From Alopecurus myosuroides (taxonomy: Eukaryota > Streptophyta > Magnoliopsida > Poales > Poaceae): 64,000 nt of DNA. The stretch lies in the NCBI GenBank assembly GCA_028641055.1, contig CM054062.1, positions 185,007,958-185,071,957 on the forward strand, in the 5' to 3' direction. The notes beneath the pieces are model-generated. The model was not told the origin of the DNA, searched no databases, and saw only the letters and a list, made by a program, of their open reading frames with translations. Within the stretch, counting starts at the first letter, position 1, and each line of letters begins with the position of its first letter. This document shows, piece after piece, positions 12,421 to 22,699 of the stretch. Both the position numbers and the translations under genes were made by a program.

Positions 12421-12701
12421 AACTTCAAATTATCCCTCTTGTATTCAGCGATATGTTCTGTCTTTATCCCGTTGATGATCTCAACTTCACGCTCCGCCAT
12501 CTTCTTGTACCTGAAAACTTCTTGCTCTAGTTCTTCCATCCTAGCTTCCAGACTGCCTTCTCCTCTAGGGCCCTGAACATCTTCAATCTGCACCTTCTCG
12601 TCCTTGAGCAACAATTCATTGGGATGCATATTCAACTCGTTCAAGTACGGGTTGACGACGTCCTCAAAGAAACTGTCTTTGGGAGATCCAGGAGAAGCCA
12701 T
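12321..12701 (-). pseudogene. A2 small third ORF (coiled-coil protein), truncated
   Basis: The ATG at 12701 opens MASPGSPKDSFFEDVVNPYL and continues with a Glu/Lys-rich stretch predicted to coil (EARMEELEQEVFRYKKMAE). It matches the A1 ORF at 46770-47270 residue by residue until LKLW, where a deletion joins it to the 3' LTR near 12420-12424. The last ~33 codons are translated LTR. Its function is unknown; no signal peptide or transmembrane segment is visible. Confidence 0.8.
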
Positions 12702-12796
12702 TGTTTCTCTAGATCTGAAGATGTAATCTGGTAGAAACAACTCGAAACAGAAAATCGACGAGAAAACGATATACGGACCTCAGGGGGTCCGGGGGA

Positions 12797-12803
12797 TTAT
12801 ATA
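12797..12803 (-). promoter_or_regulatory. Conserved internal TATA box before A2 third ORF
   Basis: In element orientation the sequence reads CTATATAA followed by a C-rich/GGACC block, about 96 bases before the third ORF's ATG. The same arrangement is present in A1 at 46668-46674. Confidence 0.5.
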
Positions 12804-12857
12804 GCGATAAGTTTCATAACGAAAGGAAAGTCCAGGTCAAAAACGAGTCGGAGAGGG

Positions 12858-13879
12858 TGATGTAGCCCATTGTATTCAACCAAGAACAACATCGATACAC
12901 AATAAGGTGAACTCACTCCTATCTCCGTATGTTTCTGGTGACTTGGTGAACAGTGCTCTACCTCATGAAATACCCCTCTACATGCATAGGTGGGATCACC
13001 ACATGGAGACCCAAGAAGGTGCCCAAGATTCTCAAGAACACATCCAAGAAGATGCACATGAAGCTAGGAAGGAAGTGGGTGAAGACGGCGTCAAGATCGG
13101 AGCTCTGAGGTGGAATAACGGAGGGAAAAGGGGGCTCCCGGCCTTACCCCCCGGCCAGGCCGGCCTACCCTGGCCCCAGACCGGCCTCCTCATCCCACCC
13201 TGGCCTCAGGCCGGGCTAGCCTGGCCCCAGGCCGGGCACCATCCCGAGGGAGCCGGCCTCCCACCCTGGCCTCAGGCCGGGATAGCCTGGCCCCAGGCCG
13301 GGCACCAGGCCGATGGCGCCCCCACCCCGGCCTCAGGCCGGCCAGGCCGGCCTCCTAGGCCGGGATGCCCTGTTTTTGTGCGGAAATACACCGTTTTGGC
13401 CCCATTTTCACCCACCTACCCCCTAGGCTATATAAGGGACTCCGGTGGCTAGATCTAGGGTTTAGGGATGATTTGAGAACTTCGGGCTATGCCCTTGTAT
13501 CCCTCTTGTGAGGTGAATCCTCTTACGAGGCTACTCCTATGATGTGTATCTAGGACCGTATCAAGATCTCTCCAAGGAGCTACTCTTTCACCTTCTGATT
13601 CTAGTAGTGCTTGCCTACCTTCCCCTTGTGGCTTCTATTGGTCGGTGGACCGACCAGTGAGAGAAATCGGTTTCAATTAGCGTGTTGGTGACTTGGGTTT
13701 GCGATCCCTCGTAGGCTTCACGAGTTATATTCCCCTTTTTTGTTTCCACGCGTTTGCCCTCGATTTCCCCTCGATTCCCCCTCTCGTGTTCATCGTGTTC
13801 ATCGCGTTCTTCGTGCGTTCTTCGTTCGTTCTTGTCGATTCGTGAAGATCGGGCCAACTTAGAGGTCAACACCTCATCA
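12858..13879 (+). repeat. R 5' LTR (1022 bp)
   Basis: It starts TGATGTAGCCC and ends CACCTCATCA. A GC-rich block at about 13140-13370 is built of CCTGGCC(C/T)CAGGCCGG-type units. TATATAAG at 13429-13436 lies about 60 bp after the block and is the likely TATA box. A Pro/Trp/Gly-rich ORF across it (12907-13452) is a by-product of the repeat. Confidence 0.9.
13429..13436 (+). promoter_or_regulatory. TATA box of R 5' LTR
   Basis: TATATAAG is conserved at 19665-19672 in the 3' LTR, about 450 bp before the LTR end. Confidence 0.65.
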
Positions 13880-13881
13880 TC

Positions 13882-13895
13882 TGGTATCCAGAGCT
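13882..13895 (+). other. R primer-binding site, initiator-Met type
   Basis: The bases TGGTATCCAGAGC start 3 bases after the 5' LTR. The standard plant initiator-Met primer site is TGGTATCAGAGC; here one extra C is present. Confidence 0.75.
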
Positions 13896-15104
13896 AGATT
13901 GACACGAATCCAACACCCCACCCCCTCCCCATCCACCAATTTTTTCTTCTATCCACCATAAATTTGAAAATTTGACCAAAAAGAGCCGAAAGGGATTTCG
14001 ACCGATCTCTTGATTTGTTGAGTTTTTCGTGGTTTTGATCCATAGATTTGTTGCCAAAGACCATTCCCCACCTTTCTATTCAGCCATTTTTCTCAAATTT
14101 GTCCAAAATTTTTCTTGATTTGGGAGAAATTTCGAAGCTGAGCAAAAATTTCAGAAAAATCCTGCTCTTCGATTCTTGGACAGATTTTGTATCTTGTTTT
14201 TCTTTGTCGTCATTGCTCCGATTTGAGTGAGGCAAGTTCTTACGCGTCGCCATCGACATCGCCCATGCAACTACATCAACGGATCCACACGACATCAACA
14301 TCCACCGGCCGCAAGTCCGAGATCATCCACCGCATAGGTATAACTTGCTTCCGCTTGAACTAACGCTTTCCTTTGTGTACCTTACCTACTTGGACTAGTT
14401 CTTTTACACCTCTTGGCATCGCATTGTGGCACCGAGAGTGCGAGTTTTGCGCTTGTGAGAGAATAGCTTCGAGTAGGCATTGGCATTTGGGAATCATCAT
14501 CCATCAAAAAGCGAAAAAAAAGGAGAAAGAGCAAGAAGCAAAAAGAGCCAAAAGAAGCAAAAGATCGATGCCAATTTATTTTATTTGTAGGAACGTTTAG
14601 CTTTGAGTTGCAAGAGAGAAGACAGTGACCGGTTGCCACATTGCGAATCTTGCTGCCTCTAATTAATTGCGGTTTGAGCTAGCGTCCTCCTTGCGTTGGT
14701 GTGGCATTGAGCTTAGTCTTTGATAGGCACATTTCGTCTCCGCTCGTCCATTGGCCACATTAACCCCATTTATCATTTGTGTGTGTGTTTTTAGTTTCCA
14801 CCATATCATTTTCCTCCACTAGGATTGGTTTTCATGCTAACTTTTCTTTGTTTCTTCTCCACGTTTTACAACATACTTTTCTTTGGATTTGTCATTTTCT
14901 CGCCACATTTCTAACCCATTGCCATCCACCCATAAGCCGTGTGTGTTTTGGAGCGTGTTTTCGGGATCTTTCGAACTCAAGTCACTTCATTCTTTTTGTT
15001 ATCGTTTTCTCTTGGCATGGTCCACTAGTTTCCAATATTTGCTAAAAGGTGAGATTTGAGCTCTTAGGTCTCCACACTCTATATATACACTTGTGCTTGT
15101 TGAG
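13896..15104 (+). other. R leader region
   Basis: This is 1.2 kb without a family-like reading frame. It contains a purine-rich A/G tract at about 14505-14570 and an alternating TATATATA near 15080, 15-25 bases before the ATG of the long frame. A packaging signal would be expected in such a leader, but none can be identified by eye. Confidence 0.5.
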
Positions 15105-15855
15105 ATGGCTAGGGAAGGAGTACTCACAAGGTCGAGCTCGGAAGATCAAGGAACCTCTTTCTTCAACAACATTGGCTACCACAACTTCGTCAACCGCCAT
15201 GAACACTTTCGGCTTTGCCAACTTGCTCGTGATGGATTGGAGCGTTTGGACCATCAACTTCAAGCTCATCATTCTCGGTTCAATGATCACATGGCGAGTA
15301 TTGAAGGCCAAGTGACCATCCTCGCCAACCGCCATGGATCATCATCGACCTCCAAGCCACGATGCAATGGCAAGTCTCCACATGATCATCACCACGCTCA
15401 TCACCAAGACCGTCGCCCTGATCATCACCGCCATATGCGAGAGAGTGGTAACCCCACCACACCGCATCCTCCACCACCGCGACGACATTGGTTTGAGCAT
15501 TGCTCGCCATCACCACTACCTCGACCTCGACACCGACAAGGTCGTGGTGACCCTCTTCAAGATCACCCTCTACGACCGGATATTCTTCATCACCCACCTT
15601 CTCCAAGCTTGACTCATGACTATGGTCTACGTGACTTCGTGGATGGTGCTTGCCCACATTCAAGGCTTCCAAGGCAAAATGTGTGTCACCACCACAATGA
15701 CCACCAAGACCAAGGCCATTATCAAGAAGGTGACCATGACATGGCTTTTAGTGAATGCCTCTCACAACTCCACCACCATGACCACCGGCGCCATCCTCTC
15801 CATCATGACCGCCATCGCCAAACCAGCGAGGATGACCCAATTGAGCTTCCACCGC

Positions 15856-16840
15856 CTATCTTTGATGAACACCCAAATGAGACACCTTCTCAACATCAAG
15901 CGAGTGCGAATGCTCTCTATGGCTTGTCTTTCCCCATCTTCGAGGAAGACCCCATTGAGCGCCACCATCAACAACAACCAAGTGGGATTGCTCAATTTGC
16001 TACTTCACTTCCCATCTTTGATGAGGACCCCTATGAGCACCACCATCATCAACAACCAAGTGGGCATGCTACAAATGATATCTCACTTCCTCTCTTTGAT
16101 GAAGACCCCTATGAGCGCCCACTTCGACCACCACTAGGCACGGATGCTACTCATGATTTCCCATTTCCATGTTTGATGAGGAACCTCTTGAGCGACCACT
16201 TCAACATCAAGCAAGTGAAGATGACCTCTCACTTCCTATTTTTGATGATGACCCACATGAGCTTCCACCGCCTATGTTTGATGAAGACCCAAATGAGAGA
16301 ACTTCTCAACATCAAGCGAGTGCGAATGCTCCCTATGGCTTGTCTTTCCCCATCTTCGAGGAAGACCCCATTGAGCGCCACCATCGACAACAATCAAGTG
16401 GGATTGCTCTACATGCTACTTCATTTCCCATCTTTGATGAGGAATCCAATGAGCACCACTATCGACAACAACCAAGTGGGATTGCTCAACATGCTACTTC
16501 ACTTCCCATCTTTGATGAGGACCCCCAACGAGCTCCCACATCGACAACAACCAAGTGGGCATGCTACACATGACATTTCACTTCCTCACTTTGATGAAGC
16601 CCCCATTGAGCGCCCACTTCGACCACAACTAAGCGCGGATGCTACTCATGATCTCTCATTTCCCATGTTTGATGAGGAACCTCTTGAGCGACCACGTCAC
16701 CAACAAGCAAGTGAAGATGCTCCAAGTGACCTCTCACTTCCTATTTTTGATGAGGACCCACATGAGCGACCTCGTAAACATCAAGCAAATGGAGATGCTA
16801 TCCATGATTCTTCTCCTCCCATATTGGATGAAGCACCGCA
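15856..16840 (+). repeat. 78-bp tandem repeat in R ORF (~14 units)
   Basis: Unit starts (CC-ATCTTTGATGAGGACCC or variants) fall near 15856, 15934, 16012, 16090, 16166, 16229, 16273, 16351, 16429, 16507, 16585, 16663, 16741 and 16819. Most steps are 78 bp; 63 and 44 bp steps mark partial units. Confidence 0.85.
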
Positions 16841-17739
16841 CCATCAAGACCATGAAGACAACAAGTTGAGCGCCCTTTGCCTCAATGTTACAAGGTGCAA
16901 GGATCATGAGCGTCATCATCCATATGAGGAATGAGAGCCTCCACCTCATCTTCACCAAGATTGTGCTTTCTATTCGCACCCCGCCTTCGACAAGGATCAA
17001 GAACATCTTCGCCATGGACACTATGATACCACTACTTCATCAAGACAAGAGGCGAGAGATACTTCTCCACCAACACCCAGCCACAACTTCCATGTGCAAC
17101 ATTAAATGAGGAAGAACTATGACCTTCATGATCAAGAACATGAGCTTCCCTCATCGCCACAAGCGCAACACCAACATCAAGAGTGTGAAGCTATTCCTCC
17201 CATGACACAAGGTCAACATCACCATATGCATGAGGAGACCACTCTACCACTCTATGATGAAGACGTTGATGCATGTGACATTATGAAAGAGGCTCTTCCC
17301 TTGCCATCATCTCTAAGGCATTCTTCTTCTTCGTCTCCAATGGCACAAGTGACAACTACGACCATCCACAAGAGAGCTTCCAATGCTACCAACAAGATGA
17401 TCATGGTTTCCAACCAAAATGGTGACCATGCCTACATGAGTGAAGGCCAATACTATGCCTTGCACCAACTAGCTCTCAATTCCTTGGACATGCCGACCAA
17501 TGGTGACGAAAGCTTCTATTGCAATGAGGTCGTGAACTCATCGCGAGTGTTGACACGAGTTATTCAAGCCTATCCTCAAGATAATGACCAACGATGCAAC
17601 CTCTCTAGAGCCGGCGTCAATGGCACATCTATCATTGATGGAGGTAGCGACGAATTGGGTGACACACTCCCATTGACTTCAAAGCAACTCATTCCAACCT
17701 CCACAAGGCCACGCTCAAGCCACCATTCTAGCAAATGAT

Positions 17740-17763
17740 ATCATCATCATCATCATCATCATC
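17740..17763 (+). repeat. (ATC)8 microsatellite in R
   Basis: Eight perfect ATC units directly after an in-frame TGA read as poly-His in the long frame. Confidence 0.9.
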
Positions 17764-18413
17764 AACCACTCGAGGATGCTACAAGGCCTGGCTTACATTA
17801 CCACTTGATGGGGCTTCCTTCGACACAAGCCATGACCCTACCTCCTCCTCCAAGAAAGCCACCCTTTCCACAATTGGCGCTCAACCCAAGATATGAGATG
17901 ATTGAGTCCTCCTCACCACATGCTATGACACTACCGACTCCAAGCAATGCAACGACTTCGACAAGTGCGCACAACTCAAGTGCCAAAACTTTGGAGCCTT
18001 CTAGTGCCCCCTCTCAAGATTCTAGTGAGATGAGTGGTGAGAGAGAGATCCACCATCACGTGAGTGAGAGCCACAAGCCCATAATGAGTGGAAACAGCAT
18101 GAGTGTTATTAGAGGCATCGCCATGATAGCCACCAATAGTGAGAGGAGAGTTGAGAGCAAAACCCCATGTGTGCTTATCGATACTAACGGCTTACCAACT
18201 TTCTCTCCATCTTTGTTGTCTATTTTGCAGAGATTTGGTGACCCTCTCAAGCATCCTCGCCCTCATGGACTTCTCCACATACAAGGCTCTCCACATCGCA
18301 TGAACATCGACACCGACTTGAAGAGTTGGAAGGAGCACATTCCGCTCATCATGATCCACATGGAGATTGACAAGAGCTTCTACGACAAGGCATTCTCCAT
18401 CCACACTCCTCAA

Positions 18414-18690
18414 GTCAAGATCTACACGGCGCGCCACAAGCACTTCGACATCCACGACAACGACTTCTACGACTACAACCCTCATGTCAAGATATACTTG
18501 GAGTTCCACATGCGCATCCATGACAACGACTTCTTCATCTACATCCCCTATGTCAAAATGTACTTGGAGTTCGACAAGCGCGTCAACGACAATGACTACC
18601 ACTTCTACATCCCCTTCGTCAAGATGCACTTAGAGTTCGACAAGCGCGTGAATGACAATGATCGCCACGACTACACATCAACCGCCACGA
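18414..18690 (+). repeat. 66-72 bp tandem repeat near the end of R ORF
   Basis: GTCAAGAT(A/G)-TAC words start at 18414, 18486, 18552 and 18618, giving steps of 72, 66 and 66 bp. The coded unit is about 22 residues with VKxYLEF and DND. Weaker copies extend downstream (TFGPHPPRAY, near 18838, and again near 18967). Confidence 0.8.
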
Positions 18691-19101
18691 GGTACATGGA
18701 CTTCGACACGAGCATCAACAACAACACAACCCATGGAGCGGCGTGCAACCAATGCGTCAAGTTCATCTACACTCTACCGCTCCCGCAAGCTCATCCTCAT
18801 CCACCCATTGAGGATCATGTCAAGATCGTCATCACCTTTGGACCACACCCTCCGCGAGCATACCTCGGCATGATCTTTGATAAGAGGCTCAACTTAAACG
18901 ACTACACCGCCTCGCAAAATCTTCCTCAACCATCCAAGGGGGACCATTTTTCATGATCTTCATCACCTTTGGACCACCCCCACTACGAGCCTACCGTCAC
19001 ATGAACTTTGACAAGCGGCTCAACTTCAACGACATCTTCGTCGTCAACATTCCTTCTCCCGCTCACATATGGATGGAACGAGAGTCGAGGACGACTCTTT
19101 T

Positions 19102-19114
19102 TCAAGGGGGGATA
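19102..19114 (+). other. R polypurine tract
   Basis: TCAAGGGGGGATA lies directly before the 3' LTR start TGATGT at 19115. Confidence 0.75.
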
Positions 19115-20117
19115 TGATGTAGCCCACCGTATTCAACCAAGCACAACATCGATACACAACAAGGTGAACTCACTCCTATCTCCGTATGTTTCTGGTGACT
19201 TGGTGAACGGTGCTCTACCTCATGAAATACCCCTATACATGCATAGGTGGGATCACCACATGGAGACCCAATAAGGTGCCCAAGATGCTCAAGAACACAT
19301 CCAAGAAGATGCACATGAAGCTAGGAAGGAAGTGGGTGAAGACGGCGTCAATATCGGAGCTCCGAGGTGGAAGAACGGAGGGAAAAGGGGGCTCCCGGCC
19401 TCCCCTGGCCTCAGGCCGGCCTACCCTGGCCCCAGGCCGGCCTCCTCATCCCACCCTGGCCCCAGGCCGGGCACCAGCCCGAGGGAGCCGGCCTCCCACC
19501 CTGGCCTCAGGTCGGGCTAGCCTGGCCCCAGGCCGAGCACCAGGCCGAGGGCACCCCCACCCCGGCCTCAGGCCGGCCAGGCCGGCCTCCTAGGCCGGGA
19601 TGCCCTGTTTTTGTGCGGAAATACACCGTTTTGGCCCCATTTTCACCCACCTACCCCCCTAGGCTATATAAGGGACTCCGGTGGCTAGATCTAGGGTTTA
19701 GGGATGATTTGAGAACTTCGGGCTATGCCCTTGTATCCCTCTTGTGAGGTGAATCCTCTTACGAGGCTACTCCTATGATGTGTATCTAGGACCGTATCAA
19801 GATCTCTCCAAGGAGCTACTCTTTCACCTTGTGATTCTAGTATTGCTTGCCAACCTTCCCCTTGTGGCTTCTGTTGGATCGGTGGACCGACCGGTGAGAG
19901 AAATCGGTTTCAATTAGCGTGTTGTTGACTTGGGTTTGCGATCCCTCGTAGGCTTCACGAGTTATCTTCCCCTTTTTGTGTTTCCATGCGTTTGCCCTCG
20001 ATTTCCCCTCGATTCCCCCTCTCGTTTTCATCGTGTTCATCGCGTCCTTAGTGTGTTCTTCATTCGTTCTTGTCGATTCGTGAAGATCGAGCCACCTTAG
20101 AGGTAAACACCTCATCA
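19115..20117 (+). repeat. R 3' LTR (1003 bp)
   Basis: It is a direct copy of 12858-13879 with scattered substitutions. The main length difference is one 21-bp unit missing from the GC-rich block. A TATA box is at 19665-19672, and it ends CACCTCATCA at 20117, followed by GAGGG. Confidence 0.9.
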
Positions 20118-20305
20118 GAGGGGCTCTGGGGCGCCCACACCATGGGCTGGCGCGACCAGAGGCGGGCCCACGCCACCCTATGGCGTGGAGCCTCCAGGCT
20201 CCATCTCCCTCTCGTTTCCGGCTCATAATTTTTCATATTTTCTGAAAACAGTAAAAATATAAGTTGAAAGATGTTTCGCGAACATTTTCTTACCAAAATT
20301 GCTAC

Positions 20306-21555
20306 CTATTCGAAAACTGACTCTGCAGTTTCTGAAATATGCTTCCTAATAAATTCCTCCGGGATCATGGCTCGAATACAATCAACATTTTCATTATAAG
20401 GATCTCCAGAAATATAATGCTTGAGTCTTTGGCCATTCACGACTTGTGAGGAGTTGTCTTCAAGGGAAACAATTTTAATTGCCCCCAAACAATATACCTC
20501 TTCGATAACAAAAGGTCCTTCCCATCTCGAGAGTAATTTTCCTGCAAAAAATCTGAGACGAGACCTATACAATAGCACTTTCTCACCAACATGAAATTCT
20601 CTTTTAATAATTCTCTTATCATGCCACCTTTTAACTTTCTATTTAAAGAGCTTAGCATTCTCATATGCTTCACTCCTCCATTCATCTAAATAACTTAAGT
20701 CAAGCAACCCTTTCTCATCGGCAAGTTTAAAATCTCTATTTAGGTCTTTCGCTGCCCAATAAGCTTTGTGTTCTAATTCTAGGGGCAGGTGAAAATATTT
20801 TCCATAAACCATTTTATAAGGAGACATGCCCATGGGATTTTTGTAAGCGGTTCTATAAGCCCACATAGCATCATTTAATTTCTTAGCCCAATTTTTTCTA
20901 GATTTTTTAACAGTCTTTTGCAAGATAGATTTGATCTCTCTATTTGATAATTCTACTTGCCCACTAGTTTTAGGATGATAGGGTGAGGCAATTCTATGAT
21001 TAACATCATATTTAGCAAGAGTTTTTCTAAAACCACCATGAATAAAATGAGAACCCCCATCAGTCATAAGATGTCTAGGCACACCAAACCTAGGGAAAAG
21101 GATGTCTTTAAGCATTTTTATCGAGGTTTCACCATCAACACTTTTAGTAGGTATAACTTCTACCCATTTAGTAACATAATCAACAACAACAAGAATATGA
21201 GTGTAGCCTTTTGAAGGAGGGAAAGGACCCATAAAGTCAAAACCCCAACAATCAAACGGTTCAATAACAAGAGAATAATTCATAGGCATTTCATTAAGTA
21301 TAGAAATATTTCCAACCCTTTGACATTGATCACAAGACAAAACAAATTTTCTAGCATCTTTAAAGAGAGTAGGCTAATAAAAACCTGATTGTAGAACTTT
21401 ATGTGCAGTTCTATCTCTTGTTGTTCATTTTCAGGAACATATCTTCTCATAATACCATCAACACCTTCTTTATATAAGTGTGGGTCATCCCAAAAATAAT
21501 GCCTCAAATCATAGAAGAATTTTCTTCTTTGCTGAGCTATAAAGGTAGGAGGCAA
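20306..21555 (-). pseudogene. A2 integrase
   Basis: The zinc finger is broken: relative to A1 about 54 bp coding the HGSAYGGHH part are absent (join near 21420), and the CxxC half lies in a different frame (CDQC, 21340 side). The core is in one frame, 21340-20639, with GFDFMGPFP, MTDGGSHF and [11 protein letters not shown] giving the D, D and E. The C-terminal part with the RWEGPFVIEEV motif is in frame 20578-20306. Confidence 0.9.
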
Positions 21556-21795
21556 ATACTTCGAAACAATGAAGTTAGCATGATCAGCATACCATGGACT
21601 CTCTTGAGAGCTTACTTTTATTGCAGCTAACTGTTCATTAGGAAAACTATCATTAACAGGAATAGGTTCATTATTTTAAAGAACAACACCTACCACATAA
21701 TTACTAGCATCACACATAATTTCAAACGGTAAATTCCAATCAGGTGGTTGAACAATAGGGGCAGATATTAAAGCCTTCTTTAAAATTTCAAAAGC
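21556..21795 (-). pseudogene. A2 RNase H remnant with internal deletion
   Basis: Only the first strand (IMCDAS) and the far C-terminal linker ([14 protein letters not shown] onwards) remain. Compared with A1 at 40347-40680, about 330 bp coding the body of RNase H are missing; the join is near 21670-21690. There is also a stop at the join. Confidence 0.8.
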
Positions 21796-22698
21796 TTATT
21801 TATAATCTTCATAAAAAACAAAAGGTACATCTTTTTGAAGAAGATTAGTAAGAGGTTTTGATATTTTATAGAAATCTTTAATAAACCTTCTATAGAAACC
21901 AGCATGACCAAGAATACAACGAATACCTTTAACATCCCTGGGACAGGGCATTTTATCAATAGCTTCAACTTTAGTTCTATCAACTTCGATACCTCTTTCA
22001 GAAATTTTATGTCCAAGAAAAATTCCTTCATTAACCATAAAATGACATTTCTCCAAATTGAGAACAAGATTAGTCTCCTCACATCTCTGCAAAACTTTAT
22101 CAAGATTCTGCAAACAATTATCAAAAGAAGTTCCATAGACGGAGAAATCGTCAATGAAGACTTCCACAATTTCTTCACAAAAGCCATGAAAGATAGCAGA
22201 CATGCATCTTTGAAAAGTAGCAAGAGCATTACATAAACCAAAAGGCATATGTCTATAAGCATACGTTCCAAAAGTACAAGTGAAAGTTCTTTTCTCTTGA
22301 CCAGGCTTTCTAACAGCAATTTGAGAGAACCCAGAATAACCATCAAGAAAGCAGAAATGAGTTTTCTTAGACAACCTTTCTAACATTTGATCAATAAAAG
22401 GAAAAGGATAGTGATCTTTCTTAGTAACTTTGTTAACCTTCCTAAAATCAATGCACATCCTATAACCAACCACTACTCTCTGAGGAATAAGATCATTATT
22501 TTCATTTGGCACAATAGTCATCCCTCCTTTCTTAGGGACACAATGCACATGACTAACCCATCTACTATCAGCAATAGGATAAATAATACCAGCATCAATG
22601 AGTTTTAATACCTCGTTTCTTACCACATCCTTCATCTTAGGATAAACGGCGTTGATGCTCAACAACTGGCTTTGCATCGGGTTCAATATTAATAGCAT
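21796..22698 (-). pseudogene. A2 reverse transcriptase
   Basis: All main RT blocks are present in one frame: SRWVSHVHCVPKKGGMT, VVGYRMCIDFRKVNKVTKK, LDGYSGFSQIAV, MPFGLCNALATFQRCM and the catalytic VFIDDFSVYG. It ends in HAGFYRRFIKDFYKISK and stops at 21796, at the start of the RNase H domain. Confidence 0.9.
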
Positions 22699-22699
22699 G

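Larger units (their letters stand above)
15105..19117 (+). pseudogene. R single long repeat-rich ORF, unknown function
   Basis: From the ATG at 15105, one frame runs through the whole interior with in-frame stops at 16932 (TGA), 17103 (TAA), 17736 (TGA) and 18954 (TGA). After a one-step frame change near 18953, it continues to a TGA at 19115-19117, the first three bases of the 3' LTR. The N-terminus (first ~70 codons) looks helical (RLCQLARDGLERLDHQL). A His/Pro/Arg/Asp-rich segment follows, then ~14 copies of a 26-codon repeat with FDEDPxER (15856-16830), a Ser/Thr/Gln-rich segment, and 22-codon repeats with FDKRVNDND (18414-18680). No catalytic motif was found. I do not recognise the protein. 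Confidence 0.65.
12858..20117 (+). mobile_element. R: complete polymerase-less LTR retrotransposon, TSD GAGGG
   Basis: Two direct LTRs (12858-13879 and 19115-20117) bound the element, and GAGGG is at 12853-12857 and 20118-20122. A primer site of initiator-Met type follows the 5' LTR and a polypurine tract precedes the 3' LTR. The 5.2-kb interior has a 1.2-kb leader and then one long, low-complexity reading frame. No protease, RT, RNase H or integrase motif is visible in any frame, so mobility must have depended on proteins of another element. I do not recognise the family. It sits in the 3' untranslated interior of A2. Confidence 0.9.

Noticed and set aside
12907..13452. 181-residue Pro/Trp/Gly-rich ORF (and its partner at 19367-19747)
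   Set aside because: It lies entirely within the R LTR and arises from translation of the GC-rich mini-repeat; it crosses the TATA box.
13882..13895. tRNA gene fragment
   Set aside because: It is only the primer-binding complement of the tRNA 3' end, directly next to an LTR.
15280..15672. Antisense ORF opposite the R long ORF
   Set aside because: It is the mirror of a His/Asp-biased frame (CAT/ATG, GAC/GTC); no independent support.
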